From JBLWXV01 sp048267245 (GTDB lineage Bacteria > Bdellovibrionota > Bacteriovoracia > Bacteriovoracales > Bacteriovoracaceae), in the NCBI GenBank assembly GCA_048267245.1, contig JBLWXV010000002.1:434001-498000 (forward strand): a stretch of 64,000 nt of DNA, written 5' to 3'. Below the pieces are notes generated by a model, which saw nothing but the letters and a program-made list of their open reading frames with translations, had not been told where the DNA came from and searched no databases. Numbering within the stretch: position 1 is the stretch's first letter; every line of letters starts with the position of its first letter. The position numbers were made by a program, and so were the translations under genes. This document shows positions 24,968-34,086 of the stretch, piece by piece.

Positions 24968-27751
24968 ATGTTTCGCAATTTAGTTAAGTTTTTTACTCCA
25001 GTAATACTGGGAATATTTTTTCCGCTAAGCCTTATTGCTTCGGAGATTTCTGAGCCGATTCGAGGTGAAATCAGAACTCATCTGGTAAATATTGAGACGA
25101 AGGCGGGGCCTTATCATTTTGAGTTGCATTTTAATCCAAGTGATGAAGTATATGTGAAGCGTGTACTCGCCATGCTCGAGCGAGACACCAACGCGCTTGC
25201 CGATTACTTTGACTACGCTCCAAAGTCATCCATTCATATCATGCTCAGTAAGACTAACTACGCCAATGGCTCGGCGACAGTCTTTCCCTGGAATCTCATT
25301 AATCTCTTTAAGTTTCCTCCGGTGGGAGGAGAACACTTAATGAGTATCGACTCTTGGCTTAGAGGGCTTGTTCTACACGAACTCGTGCACGTCATTCACA
25401 TGGATCAAACGCGCGGAGTTCTTAAAGGTCTGCGCACCGTCTTTGGTTCTGTTGGAAAGCTCGGAGGTGTGACGCCGAGATGGTTTACAGAGGGCGTTGC
25501 AGTTTGGGCCGAATCCACTTTCACTCAAGCGGGAAGACTCAAGAGCAATCTCTTAAACTACGAACTCGCCCAGCTCATGCGCGACCCAAAGTATTGTCAC
25601 AAGATCGATTGTCTCGATGCTCCTGGAGTTCACCCAGGAGGCCAACTTGCCTACTGGGCCGGTGGGCGCTTCATGGATTATCTCGAGCGAGAAAAGAGTG
25701 GAACAATTCGTTGTCTAATTTTTGAAAACTCTTCGAGTCTTCCCTTCTTTTTAAATACCGCTTTTAAAAAATGTACCGGGGAGAGTGCGGCCAAGAAGTT
25801 CACAAAATTTAGAGCGACTTTTGAAATGCTGGAAGGTCCTATGCCAGCACTTGCGGGCCGCGAGTGGGCGCCTTCATATCAAGCGCGCATGATCAGCACG
25901 AGTGAGGGCACCATTCGCTATGGAAATACTCGTCGCACTCCCGAACTCACTTTGTTAACTCCTGAAGGAGAACTCAAGTTCCTTTCGCGCTCTCCAGGAT
26001 ATATTGAAACTTTCTTTAACCCCACTCAGGAGAGTGTTTCAAAGGGAGAAATTCTCGTCTCTATGATCGCCCATCAAAGTGGCTACGCTCCAAGGGAGAT
26101 CTGGCGCTATGATGTGAACACTAAGAAATTTCTTGGTGCCATTGATGAACTCACTTCTAAAGAGGTCGCTTTTGATCTTGATCAAGATCACTATCTGGCC
26201 TTAAGTTATCAGCGCCATCACTGGAGCCTCGAATTAATCTCGAAGCACTCTAAAGAAGTGAAACTTCTTAAAACCTTCCCGGCACTCGCGCACGTGCGCT
26301 TTGCTCACTATGTTGGGAGCAGACTGGTCTATGGTCTCACTGAAATTGATGAAGCGGGGGCGGAGAATTTTAGTTTGCGCGCCCTTTCTCTAAAAGATGG
26401 AGAGATTTCAGGCGAAGAAATGCTCATCGAAAATGAAGGACTCACACGCATCCTAGGAAGTTGTGGGGAGAAGAGCTATATCGCTTCAAATGGAGAAAAC
26501 TTAGAGCTCGATTTTTCGAAGAAAAATATTGTCGCGAAAAAATTAGTTCAAGCGCCTCTTCTGGTCTCTGGGAATGGGCAAAACGTGAGCTATCTCGTTG
26601 CCTCTGAGCGCGCCCCTAAGCATATGAAGTGCGATGATTTTTCTAAGACCATCACTGGTGCCACTGTGAAGCTCAAGCACTATAGAGAACTGCGCGCTCC
26701 AAGCGGTGAACCCGATGAAAAACTGGAAACCCGCAGTTACCCGCGCCTCTCCCACTTCATTCCCCAGTATTGGCTCATCGACTATATTTCAGGCGACAAT
26801 CTCTCCGCGCTTAAGGCCTATACCTCTTTGACTGATCCTCTTGCTCGCCACACCCTTGATTTGGGTGTGAACTATTATCCAGAAATAAGTAAGAGTGTAC
26901 CGAGTGCGAGCTACACTTATGCCCGCGGCTACTTTCGCCTCTTTGCCGACTACGACAAGAGCTTTTCTCAAAGTTCAATCACTCAAAGAGAGGATAGTTC
27001 TGAAGTGACCTCGAGCGGGGTTGGTTTTGATCGCTGGTGGGGGCGCTACAATGTTTCGACTCAACTTCTCTACGCCAATAAAGAGGCGAGTGATTTTATC
27101 TCCGAGCGCAGAATTGATGAATTCTCCCTGGGCCTAGGACTCTATCGCCTGGCGAGTTTCTACGATAGTTTTGTCGGAGATACTCAATTTCTAGCAAGAG
27201 TAATGAGGTCAAGCCCAGAGAACCTCACAAACTACTGGGGCTACCAATACCGTTTAAATCAAGACCTTCATCTCTTTGCTCGCACTAAGCTTGGACTGCG
27301 TGGAACCTACGGACGCTTTGAAAAAAATGACTTTAGAAGTGGTGTGATCTACGGTGGGGGATCAAATAGCTACAATTCAAGCTACTTTCACGAATTCTAT
27401 GGAGTGAGCTATTCCGATGCTTTTGGAAACCGACTCTATACTGCAAGAGCGCAACTCGATATTACGGCCTTAAATATTTATAGTGCTGGAGGCGGCCTCT
27501 TTCCACTCTTTCTAAAAGAGCTTCACCTTTTAGGTGGCGCAGAACTAATTCACGCCGATCGCATTTTTATTGGCGGCGCCTTTGTGCGCGATGATCAGAT
27601 CACCTCTTATCACGCTGGGGTGAGGGCGCTGGCCAATCTCTTCTACTTCATCCCCATTCAAAGTGATCTGCTCTACGTTTCTACGGAGAATCCATTTGGG
27701 GCGAGAAAGACCGATATGCTCTTTCTATTGCGAGGAAACTTCTCGCTATAG
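24968..27751 (+). CDS. Large exported gluzincin-like metallopeptidase with beta-propeller and barrel-like C-terminus
   Basis: A 927-residue exported protein (leader LGIFFPLSLIASE). Residues 30-280 are a peptidase-MA-like zinc domain: HELVHVIHMDQ (HExxH at about 137-141) and a downstream WFTEGVAVWAES supplying the third ligand Glu (about 175). Residues 300-580 are beta-rich, TolB/propeller-like. The last roughly 300 residues alternate like an outer membrane barrel. GGGGAGA precedes the ATG. It is transcribed divergently from pal. It may be a surface protease in the outer membrane; its substrate is unknown. Confidence 0.75.
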   Translation: MFRNLVKFFTPVILGIFFPLSLIASEISEPIRGEIRTHLVNIETKAGPYHFELHFNPSDEVYVKRVLAMLERDTNALADYFDYAPKSSIHIMLSKTNYANGSATVFPWNLINLFKFPPVGGEHLMSIDSWLRGLVLHELVHVIHMDQTRGVLKGLRTVFGSVGKLGGVTPRWFTEGVAVWAESTFTQAGRLKSNLLNYELAQLMRDPKYCHKIDCLDAPGVHPGGQLAYWAGGRFMDYLEREKSGTIRCLIFENSSSLPFFLNTAFKKCTGESAAKKFTKFRATFEMLEGPMPALAGREWAPSYQARMISTSEGTIRYGNTRRTPELTLLTPEGELKFLSRSPGYIETFFNPTQESVSKGEILVSMIAHQSGYAPREIWRYDVNTKKFLGAIDELTSKEVAFDLDQDHYLALSYQRHHWSLELISKHSKEVKLLKTFPALAHVRFAHYVGSRLVYGLTEIDEAGAENFSLRALSLKDGEISGEEMLIENEGLTRILGSCGEKSYIASNGENLELDFSKKNIVAKKLVQAPLLVSGNGQNVSYLVASERAPKHMKCDDFSKTITGATVKLKHYRELRAPSGEPDEKLETRSYPRLSHFIPQYWLIDYISGDNLSALKAYTSLTDPLARHTLDLGVNYYPEISKSVPSASYTYARGYFRLFADYDKSFSQSSITQREDSSEVTSSGVGFDRWWGRYNVSTQLLYANKEASDFISERRIDEFSLGLGLYRLASFYDSFVGDTQFLARVMRSSPENLTNYWGYQYRLNQDLHLFARTKLGLRGTYGRFEKNDFRSGVIYGGGSNSYNSSYFHEFYGVSYSDAFGNRLYTARAQLDITALNIYSAGGGLFPLFLKELHLLGGAELIHADRIFIGGAFVRDDQITSYHAGVRALANLFYFIPIQSDLLYVSTENPFGARKTDMLFLLRGNFSL

Positions 27752-27765
27752 TATTGATTTTATTA

Positions 27766-27780
27766 ATAGATTTTATCTAT
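27766..27780 (+). promoter_or_regulatory. OxyR-type half operator upstream of dps
   Basis: ATAGATTTTATCTAT fits the OxyR half-site rule ATAGnTnnnAnCTAT at every specified position. The second half-site expected 22 bases on is degenerate. The predicted 37-base footprint would end at the candidate -35 box of dps. Dps is a classical OxyR target, so the placement is sensible. It is also an inverted repeat on its own. Confidence 0.45.
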
Positions 27781-27801
27781 CGCGGTATGAATAATACTAA
27801 T

Positions 27802-27830
27802 TTTAAACAGCCTTCTATCTTTGCGATAAT
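27802..27830 (+). promoter_or_regulatory. Candidate dps promoter
   Basis: TTTAAA (27802-27807) and GATAAT (27825-27830) are 17 bases apart, about 50 bases before the dps ATG and directly after the OxyR-type site. Confidence 0.45.
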
Positions 27831-27881
27831 GGACTAAGATAATGAGGTAACAAAACCTAACCAACTACACAGGAGATATAC

Positions 27882-28316
27882 ATGACACCAGTAACAGACA
27901 AATTAAACTTACTTCTTGCCGATAGCCACGTGTTCTTCACTAAGCTTCACAACTACCACTGGAATATCAAAGGACTTCAATTCCTTTCACTCCACGCGAA
28001 AACTGAAGAGTACTACACTCACTTTGCGACAGTTTATGACGACCTAGCTGAGCGCGCTCTTCAACTTGGAGAAAAGCCAGTGGTAACACTAAAGAAAATT
28101 CTTGAGATCACTCGTCTTCAAGAAGAATCGGCCCACGACTTTAGTGCCAATCAAGTGGTGAGCAATATCTTGAGAGACTTTGAGCACTTTCTTACAGAAT
28201 TCAAAGAGCTCTCAAGCATCGCCGGTGACGACGTGACAACTACTAACTACGCAGACGATCAAATCGCCTTTCTTGAAAAAGAAATGTGGATGATGAGATC
28301 AATGCTAGGTGAGTAA
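27882..28316 (+). CDS. dps: Dps-family ferritin-like DNA protection protein
   Basis: A 144-residue Dps/miniferritin that oxidises and stores iron and shields DNA under oxidative stress, working as a dodecamer. The signature HNYHWNIKGLQFLSLHAKTE (about 26-45) with ferroxidase His/Asp/Glu residues and DDLAERALQLGEKPV is clear. There is no Lys-rich DNA-binding tail. AGGAGA precedes the ATG. An OxyR-like site and a terminator flank it, so it is a single-gene unit. Confidence 0.92.
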   Translation: MTPVTDKLNLLLADSHVFFTKLHNYHWNIKGLQFLSLHAKTEEYYTHFATVYDDLAERALQLGEKPVVTLKKILEITRLQEESAHDFSANQVVSNILRDFEHFLTEFKELSSIAGDDVTTTNYADDQIAFLEKEMWMMRSMLGE

Positions 28317-28342
28317 GTAGAAAAAAACAGCTGATATAATCT

Positions 28343-28367
28343 GGGCCCGCATCGCGGGCCCTTTTTT
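28343..28367 (+). terminator. Rho-independent terminator of dps
   Basis: The perfect 8-base GC stem GGGCCCGC / GCGGGCCC with loop ATC is followed by six T. It lies 27 bases after the dps stop. Confidence 0.92.
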
Positions 28368-28693
28368 ATGGAGCTTTCAAGTCTAATTAAAGCGAGGGTC
28401 TCTCGCAGGGACGGCCACCGGGGCCAGCTCTAATCCGGAAACCCAACTCCAGATTTTGATAGTGAGCGAGGAGAAATCTCTCGAAGACAAGATGGCCGCA
28501 GGGTCATGCCATAGGTTGATGGCCAAATTCTTGGCCCTCATAATTTGTGTGTGTAAAGACGTGAGAGATTTGTGATGTGCAATCAATTAAGATTCCTTTT
28601 TTATTGGCGAGAGACTTTCTCACTCGCTCACTATTTAATTATGACTAAAAGTTTGTAAGGAGGTGTCCTTCTCCTGTTAAATTTATGTCAACT
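28368..28693. other. Gap between dps terminator and the lon stop
   Basis: About 325 bases with no supported gene. A 67-codon minus-strand open frame (28383-28586) has no family features. No terminator for lon with a clear T tract is visible; a short AGGAG/CTCCT inverted repeat lies at about 28661-28675. Confidence 0.4.
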
Positions 28694-31075
28694 TTATTCA
28701 AAGCAAATACGCTTCACCTCGTCAAAATCACTGACAAAGTAGGGATGCATCCCCTCGCGAACATAGTCGGGAAGATCGTCGTAATCTTCTTGGTTGGCCT
28801 TGGGAAAGATAATATTGGTAATGCCCGCGCGCTTGGCCGCTAAGAGTTTTTCACGCACGCCCCCAATGGGAAGCACGCGCCCCTTAATGGTTAGTTCACC
28901 CGTCATCGCCACGTTTCCTCTTGGAGCGCGGTCAGTGGCCAGGGAGTAGAGAGCGCAGGCCATGGTAATACCCGCACTCGGTCCATCTTTGGGGGTGGCC
29001 CCAGCAGGCACGTGCAAGTGAATATAATTATTCTTTAAGTAGCTACTCGCCTTATTGTCGTGACTTAAAAGCGAGCGCACGTAGCTATAGGCAATCTCAC
29101 TAGACTCAACCATCACGTCGCCAAGTTTGCCCGTCTGCTTGAGTCCGCCCTTGTCGCCTTGGATTCCCTGCGCCTCGATTGAGAGCACATCTCCTCCAAA
29201 GCTCGTATAGGCAAGACCTGTAATTACACCCACCACCGGTTCGGGATAGATATCTTCATTCTTAAAGACCGCGCGCCCAAGCAGCTCGCGTAGACTCTCT
29301 ACCGTGGTCTCTGGAAATTCTTCGAGTCCTTCAAGTAGCATCTTCTTCGTTTGCTTTCTAAGAATTTTTTGAAGTTGCTTCTCAAGATTTCTCACGCCAC
29401 TTTCGCGCGCGTAATTTTCAATAATCTCCTCAATCACAGCTTCTGAGATTTCTACCTTCTCTTTTTCAAGTCCATCCTTCTTGATCAACTTTGGCAGCAG
29501 GTAGTCCTTGGCGATGTGAATTTTCTCCTGGGTGATATAGCCAGAGAGAGAAATCACCTCCATGCGATCGCGCAGTGGCCCCGGAATGGTATCAAGGGTA
29601 TTGGCGGTACAGACAAAGAGCACTTCTGATAAATCAAAGCGCACATCGAGAAAGTGATCAAGAAAGTCTTTATTTTGTTCCGGGTCGAGCACTTCAAGAA
29701 GCGCAGAGGCCGGATCACCTTGATAGCTTTGACCGAGCTTATCGATTTCATCGAGGAGAATGACCGGGTTTTGCGTCTTGGCCGACTTGATTGCGTTAAT
29801 CAGTTTGCCAGGCATCGCTCCAATATAGGTGCGGCGGTGTCCTTTAATCTCGGCCTCGTCGCGCATGCCACCTAGTGAGAAGCGAAAGAACTCGCGACCA
29901 AGGGACTTGGCAATGGATTGTCCGATAGAAGTCTTACCAACTCCAGGAGGACCTACGAGAAGAAGAATCGTTCCACGCAGGCCGCCCTTCATTTTGCCCA
30001 CACTAATATGTTCAAGAATGCGATCTTTGACGTCATCCATGCCAAAGTGATCGCGATCGAGCATTTCCTTGGCGTGCTTGAGATCGAGATTGTCTTGGGT
30101 CTTAATTCCCCAGGGCAGGGAAGTGATGGTCTCAAGATAATTGCGAGTCACGTGGTATTCAGGTGAACTGGGCTCTAGCACCGAGAGCTTATCAAGTTCA
30201 TCTTCAACGCGCTCAAGGGCTTCGTCAGAGAGTTTAATGACTTCTAAGCGCTCACGAATCTTCTCTTCCATACTCTCGCGCTCATCTTTTTTAATGCCGA
30301 GCTCTTTTTGAATTTCTTTGAGCTGCGCTTTTAAAAAGAACTCGCGTTGCTGGCCAGTGAGCTTATCTTCAATGCGCTTATTAATTTTCTGTGTGGTCCT
30401 CGTGACTTCGAGTTCCTTCTTCATAAGACCAAGTGCCTTTTCGAGGCGACCTTTAAGCTGGCGCGTCTCAAGCAGTTCTTGCAGCTCTTCTTTGCCGGCC
30501 GTTGTCATGAGTGCCGAGAAGTCGGCCAGCACACTTGGCTCTTCCACACCGCGCTTTCCAATGAGAAGATTCAATTCCTCTTTAAAGAGGGGATTATTTT
30601 GAATCAATTCGCGAATGGTATTAATGAGGGCCACCGAGTAGGCCTTTGTTTCCTCATCAATGGGCTCTTTAGATTCTCTCCAATAAGAAACGCGCGCGCG
30701 GTAGGGCTGAACTTCTGTCACAAATTCCTTAATTTCAAAGCGCTCCTTCATTTCAAAGAGCACTTGCAAGACACCGTCCTTAAGTTCAGTCACTTTAAGC
30801 ATGCGGCCCACTACACCCACGGGCGCAACGTCATCGATCTTTACATCATCAGACGAATCCACCTGTGAATCGTCTCCGGTAAAGAGCACGAGTCCTACGT
30901 GGGGAGTGTCGAGATCCACTAATTTGTGGATTAAATCAATTTGCTTTTGGCCAGTAATCAGTACTGGGTGCATGATGCGCGGAAAGACCGGGCGATCTTT
31001 TAATATAATGAGTGGCAAAACCTTGGGAAAGATTTCGTCTACAATCATGATGTCTTTATGTTTATTATTCTCAGT
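28694..31075 (-). CDS. lon: ATP-dependent protease Lon
   Basis: A 793-residue cytoplasmic AAA+ serine protease that degrades misfolded and regulatory proteins. The N-terminal LAN domain starts LPLIILKDRPVFPRIMHPV. A coiled region follows, then Walker A GPPGVGKTS, Walker B ILLDEIDKLG, the sensor region, and the protease domain with catalytic Ser in KDGPSAGITMA and Lys in REKLLAAKRAG. The ATG at 31075 has GAGGT 4 bases before it; an open extension to 31105 is not needed. It is close to the family's usual length. It looks monocistronic. Confidence 0.95.
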   Translation of the reverse strand, partial: TENNKHKDIMIVDEIFPKVLPLIILKDRPVFPRIMHPVLITGQKQIDLIHKLVDLDTPHVGLVLFTGDDSQVDSSDDVKIDDVAPVGVVGRMLKVTELKDGVLQVLFEMKERFEIKEFVTEVQPYRARVSYWRESKEPIDEETKAYSVALINTIRELIQNNPLFKEELNLLIGKRGVEEPSVLADFSALMTTAGKEELQELLETRQLKGRLEKALGLMKKELEVTRTTQKINKRIEDKLTGQQREFFLKAQLKEIQKELGIKKDERESMEEKIRERLEVIKLSDEALERVEDELDKLSVLEPSSPEYHVTRNYLETITSLPWGIKTQDNLDLKHAKEMLDRDHFGMDDVKDRILEHISVGKMKGGLRGTILLLVGPPGVGKTSIGQSIAKSLGREFFRFSLGGMRDEAEIKGHRRTYIGAMPGKLINAIKSAKTQNPVILLDEIDKLGQSYQGDPASALLEVLDPEQNKDFLDHFLDVRFDLSEVLFVCTANTLDTIPGPLRDRMEVISLSGYITQEKIHIAKDYLLPKLIKKDGLEKEKVEISEAVIEEIIENYARESGVRNLEKQLQKILRKQTKKMLLEGLEEFPETTVESLRELLGRAVFKNEDIYPEPVVGVITGLAYTSFGGDVLSIEAQGIQGDKGGLKQTGKLGDVMVESSEIAYSYVRSLLSHDNKASSYLKNNYIHLHVPAGATPKDGPSAGITMACALYSLATDRAPRGNVAMTGELTIKGRVLPIGGVREKLLAAKRAGITNIIFPKANQEDYDDLPDYVREGMHPYFVSDFDEVKRICFE

Positions 31076-31202
31076 CATTTGTACCTCGTTCGTTAACAAG
31101 TGCATTTTACAACGCTACAAATGAAAGATGGTGGCCGACTCGCCAGTGTCAACCTTAGAAAATTTAATGTCAGAACTTAGGTTTTACATTCGTTAGATAA
31201 AG

Positions 31203-31805
31203 TTACTGCGCGCGCAGCCAACCCGTGACAGAAAGGCGCTCTTTTGTGGCCATTAAAACTTCATGGGGAAAGTCCTCGGTGAGAAACATGGCAAGCCTTC
31301 CAAAGCGCGGAGTCACGCGCCCAAGTTCTTGATCAGCTTGTTCATGTTTATAAAGGACTAACTCCCCACCTTCGCCGGCCTCAAAGTCATTGAGATAGAG
31401 AATAACCGAGAGCCTGCGCGCTCCCACCCCGCGGTGCTGGTCGATGTGCTTTTTATAAAAAGCTCCGGCACCATAGCAAGCGTAGTGGCCTTCAAATTGG
31501 CGCAGCCCCAAGTAGAGCGTAGGATTCAAGGCTTCCATTAAAGTCTCTAGAAAGGCCAAGTACTCGGCCTTGGCAATAGAGTCCGCGCGCTCAGGCCACC
31601 AGAGAATTTGATCTGAGCGAATCGAAGTGTCGGTTCTCTTGGTGAGTTGGCGCCCGATGCCGGCGTCGTGATAATCCCCGGAGGTGAGGGCACTCATCGC
31701 CTCGTCGCGAAGGGCGCTGGCGAGACTTTCAGGAATGAGGGTGTCACTGACGTAGTACTTATTTTCAGTGAGCGCATGCACGAGATCAATCATCGATTCA
31801 GTCAT
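31203..31805 (-). CDS. 2-oxoglutarate/Fe(II)-dependent oxygenase (prolyl 4-hydroxylase-like)
   Basis: A 200-residue enzyme with the double-stranded beta-helix metal site: HIDQH (HxD), a distal His in EDFPHEV and the 2OG-binding Arg in KERLSVTGW. The strands YACYGAGAFYKKHIDQ and RLSVILYLNDFEAGEGGEL closely match the P4Hc/PiuC-like group. It hydroxylates an unknown substrate. It overlaps the stop of the YkgJ-family gene by one base, so the two are coupled. Confidence 0.85.
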   Translation of the reverse strand: MTESMIDLVHALTENKYYVSDTLIPESLASALRDEAMSALTSGDYHDAGIGRQLTKRTDTSIRSDQILWWPERADSIAKAEYLAFLETLMEALNPTLYLGLRQFEGHYACYGAGAFYKKHIDQHRGVGARRLSVILYLNDFEAGEGGELVLYKHEQADQELGRVTPRFGRLAMFLTEDFPHEVLMATKERLSVTGWLRAQ

Positions 31806-32416
31806 TACATGGCCTCATTGGAGTTTTGATTATTATCATCATCAGGCGAGTACTGCGAAGTGAGAAGCACTTTCTCAAGACTAATTTTAAGTGCCTGATT
31901 AATGGGAAGATCACTCTTAGAAAGCGAGCTATCTAGTCCACTAACTTCCCCCTTCCACTGGCCCATCAAAGGCGCGCGCGACCTCTGCGTTGGGCCTAAG
32001 CTTGCGGTGAGGGCCGCGTTCTCACTCTTTAGAACTTTGCAGATGGAGAGCTCGCGCTCGCGCGCCTTATTGAGCCTCGCCGCCACCCCAAAGACCCGGC
32101 ACAGAGTAGGGCGTGTTTGGTACTGAGTGCAGTAGCCTTTTTGACCGTCAAAGCTCGTCTTCTTATAGTGAATACACTGAAGGCTTGGCGCCTCATCAAT
32201 CGCGCGCAGAGTTTCTTCAGCGAGCCCCTGGTCAAAGAGTGCGAGGGCCATGGGAAGCATCTCGTGGGGAGAAGCCTCAATGGTGGGCGCTAGGCAACAG
32301 CCCCCACACCCGGAGGGACAGTTGAGGGCGAGTTCGCGCGCAAATGCGCTAAAAGTTTCACCCATCTCTTTATAGAGTGCACCTATCTCGGCACTCACAC
32401 GTCTTAAACGCTTCAT
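31805..32416 (-). CDS. YkgJ-family cysteine cluster protein
   Basis: A 203-residue protein of the YkgJ/UPF0153 family, which bind a metal or Fe-S through a conserved Cys cluster: CPSGCGGCCLAP near residues 30-41, then Cys in QCIHYKK, YCTQYQTRPTLCRVFG. These proteins are often encoded beside 2OG oxygenases or methyltransferases, as here. The function is not established. The ATG overlaps nothing upstream; a 139-base gap separates it from the divergent CPBP gene. Confidence 0.8.
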   Translation of the reverse strand: MKRLRRVSAEIGALYKEMGETFSAFARELALNCPSGCGGCCLAPTIEASPHEMLPMALALFDQGLAEETLRAIDEAPSLQCIHYKKTSFDGQKGYCTQYQTRPTLCRVFGVAARLNKARERELSICKVLKSENAALTASLGPTQRSRAPLMGQWKGEVSGLDSSLSKSDLPINQALKISLEKVLLTSQYSPDDDNNQNSNEAM

Positions 32417-32555
32417 TTAAAAGTTACTCAGAAATCACTGAGGGCAGGAAGCGCCCCCACCTCCCGAAAAGGGAAGTTAAGCTAGATTTATTCTTATTCA
32501 CTTCACGGCGTCAACAGAAATTTTACAACCAGAATCTTTCGGTCTACTAAGGCTC

Positions 32556-33161
32556 ATGAAGATTAAATACTTGCGCCTAGTTGAGCTCGCCTTGCTCTTC
32601 TTTGTGGGCCCCGTGCTCTACGCCTCTAAGCTCATTAGCTTGGCCCCGGTATTCTTCTTTGGCCTCTACTTGCTACTGGCCGCCCGCGAGTTAGTGACCC
32701 ATTCCTGGCGCGAAGAAACGCGCTCGCTCTCTTTTCTAACCCTCGCCCTCCTAGCGCTCTTGCCTGCACTTGGACTTGGTTTGCTCTCACTGCTTAGTGG
32801 CCACCTTGAGTTTGTCCCTTTGAGTGCGCGCATTTTAATATTCTATCCCCTGGTTTCAGTCATTCCCCAAGAACTCATCTACCGCGTGGCCTTCTTTTCG
32901 CGCTATCGAGACACAATCAAAAATCCACTGCTACTCATCTTTATCAACGCCCTGGCCTTTTCAATTCTTCACACCATCTACATGAACCCCTTTGCTCTGG
33001 GACTCACTTTTATAGGAGGCCTCTTCTACGCCTATTTGAGAATTAAGGGGGCGAGTCTCTATGAACTCATTATTCTGCACACCCTCCACGGCCTCACTCT
33101 CTTTTGGGTGGGTTTAGGTCAATTTTTCTATATAAATCTCTTCGTTCCTCCAAACACTTAG
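32556..33161 (+). CDS. CPBP-family intramembrane protease-like protein
   Basis: A 201-residue membrane protein with about six helices. The CPBP/Abi core motifs are present: motif 1 PQELIYRVAFF (about 108-118), motif 2 FSILHTIY (about 136-143) and motif 3 ILHTLHG. In most members motif 1 begins EE; here the first Glu is Gln, although QE variants do occur. Activity is therefore uncertain. The likely role is Rce1-like intramembrane proteolysis or a non-catalytic relative. Confidence 0.75.
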   Translation: MKIKYLRLVELALLFFVGPVLYASKLISLAPVFFFGLYLLLAARELVTHSWREETRSLSFLTLALLALLPALGLGLLSLLSGHLEFVPLSARILIFYPLVSVIPQELIYRVAFFSRYRDTIKNPLLLIFINALAFSILHTIYMNPFALGLTFIGGLFYAYLRIKGASLYELIILHTLHGLTLFWVGLGQFFYINLFVPPNT

Positions 33162-33247
33162 AGCTCCGTTTACATACTGAGATTTGAAATGAAGGTTATT
33201 TAGATAAGTTATGCTCCACTGAGCGAGTTTTGATTCAAACTAAGCTC

Positions 33248-33976
33248 ATGAAAACGACAACACTCACTCTACTGACATTTCTTGTTTCCTCCTTTTCGCT
33301 CCACGCTCTTGAGCGCCCAGTTGCCTCGACGAATTTGGGCCGGGTGAATTCGATGTGTGAAAGTTGGGCAAAAAAATCTAAGAATGATGGCCTCTCCACT
33401 CTCATCGTGAGCTTTGAGGGATTGGTGAGCTACAGCGATAGCGCCGCCGAGAAGACCTACGCCTACCTCGATCAAGTTCGCGCCGGTAAGCGCAGTCTTA
33501 AAAAGCCAAGCCTTGGTAGCATGAACTTCGTGGCCAAGAACGTGCTTCTCCCCCATATGGGTGAGATCGCTAAAGATAGTGAATTACTACTTCTCTCAGA
33601 AGCCTCACAACGAAAAGATAAGACGGTGGGCGAGAGCTGTGTGCGCGCCTGGCACAAGGTCTATGGCAATTCTCTGCGCTTAGTTGTGCTTGGCCATAGC
33701 TTTGGGGGATACGCGAGTCTTCGCCTTGCGAAGTCTCTAGAGGGCAGTGTGACGGTGGATTCAATGCTGACAATGGACGCGCGGGCCATGCCCAATGAGT
33801 ACCGCTTCTTTGAAACTCCAAGCAATGTGAGTGAGCACTACAATTACTTTCACAAGGGTCCAATAATGCCAGGCTACGCCGTGGAAGGGGCCACTCTCAA
33901 TCAAAAGGTTCCGACCGATCACGTAGGAGTGACGACTCACAAGAGCGTGCAAGCTCGCTTTTTGAGCCTATTTTAG
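33248..33976 (+). CDS. Exported alpha/beta-hydrolase-like protein
   Basis: A 242-residue protein with a signal peptide (LTFLVSSFSLHALE). The nucleophile elbow LVVLGHSFGGYASLRLAKSL (Ser near residue 159), an acidic TMDAR turn and a late His in PTDHVGVTTH suggest a serine hydrolase fold. The region upstream of the Ser is short and helical, so it is an unusual member. The ATG at 33248 is preferred over TTG at 33230. A large hairpin follows the gene. Confidence 0.7.
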   Translation: MKTTTLTLLTFLVSSFSLHALERPVASTNLGRVNSMCESWAKKSKNDGLSTLIVSFEGLVSYSDSAAEKTYAYLDQVRAGKRSLKKPSLGSMNFVAKNVLLPHMGEIAKDSELLLLSEASQRKDKTVGESCVRAWHKVYGNSLRLVVLGHSFGGYASLRLAKSLEGSVTVDSMLTMDARAMPNEYRFFETPSNVSEHYNYFHKGPIMPGYAVEGATLNQKVPTDHVGVTTHKSVQARFLSLF

Positions 33977-33986
33977 AATGTTTACA

Positions 33987-34020
33987 GACGCGCACGTGAA
34001 AAAATTTCAGGATGCGCGTC
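33987..34020 (+). repeat. Hairpin downstream of the exported hydrolase
   Basis: Eight-base arms GACGCGCA (33987-33994) and TGCGCGTC (34013-34020) enclose an inner TGAAA/TTTCA stem, giving a nested hairpin 11 bases after the stop. It has no T tract, so it may be a weak terminator or an operator for the next gene. Confidence 0.4.
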
Positions 34021-34086
34021 GCCTAATTCGATCCTAACACTCGTGTGTTAGAAGTTCACAAACTTACTCACCCGTTTGGAGAACTT

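Noticed and set aside
28383..28586. Open frame of 67 codons on the minus strand after dps
   Set aside because: No ribosome binding site, no recognisable motif, and composition like the non-coding gap.
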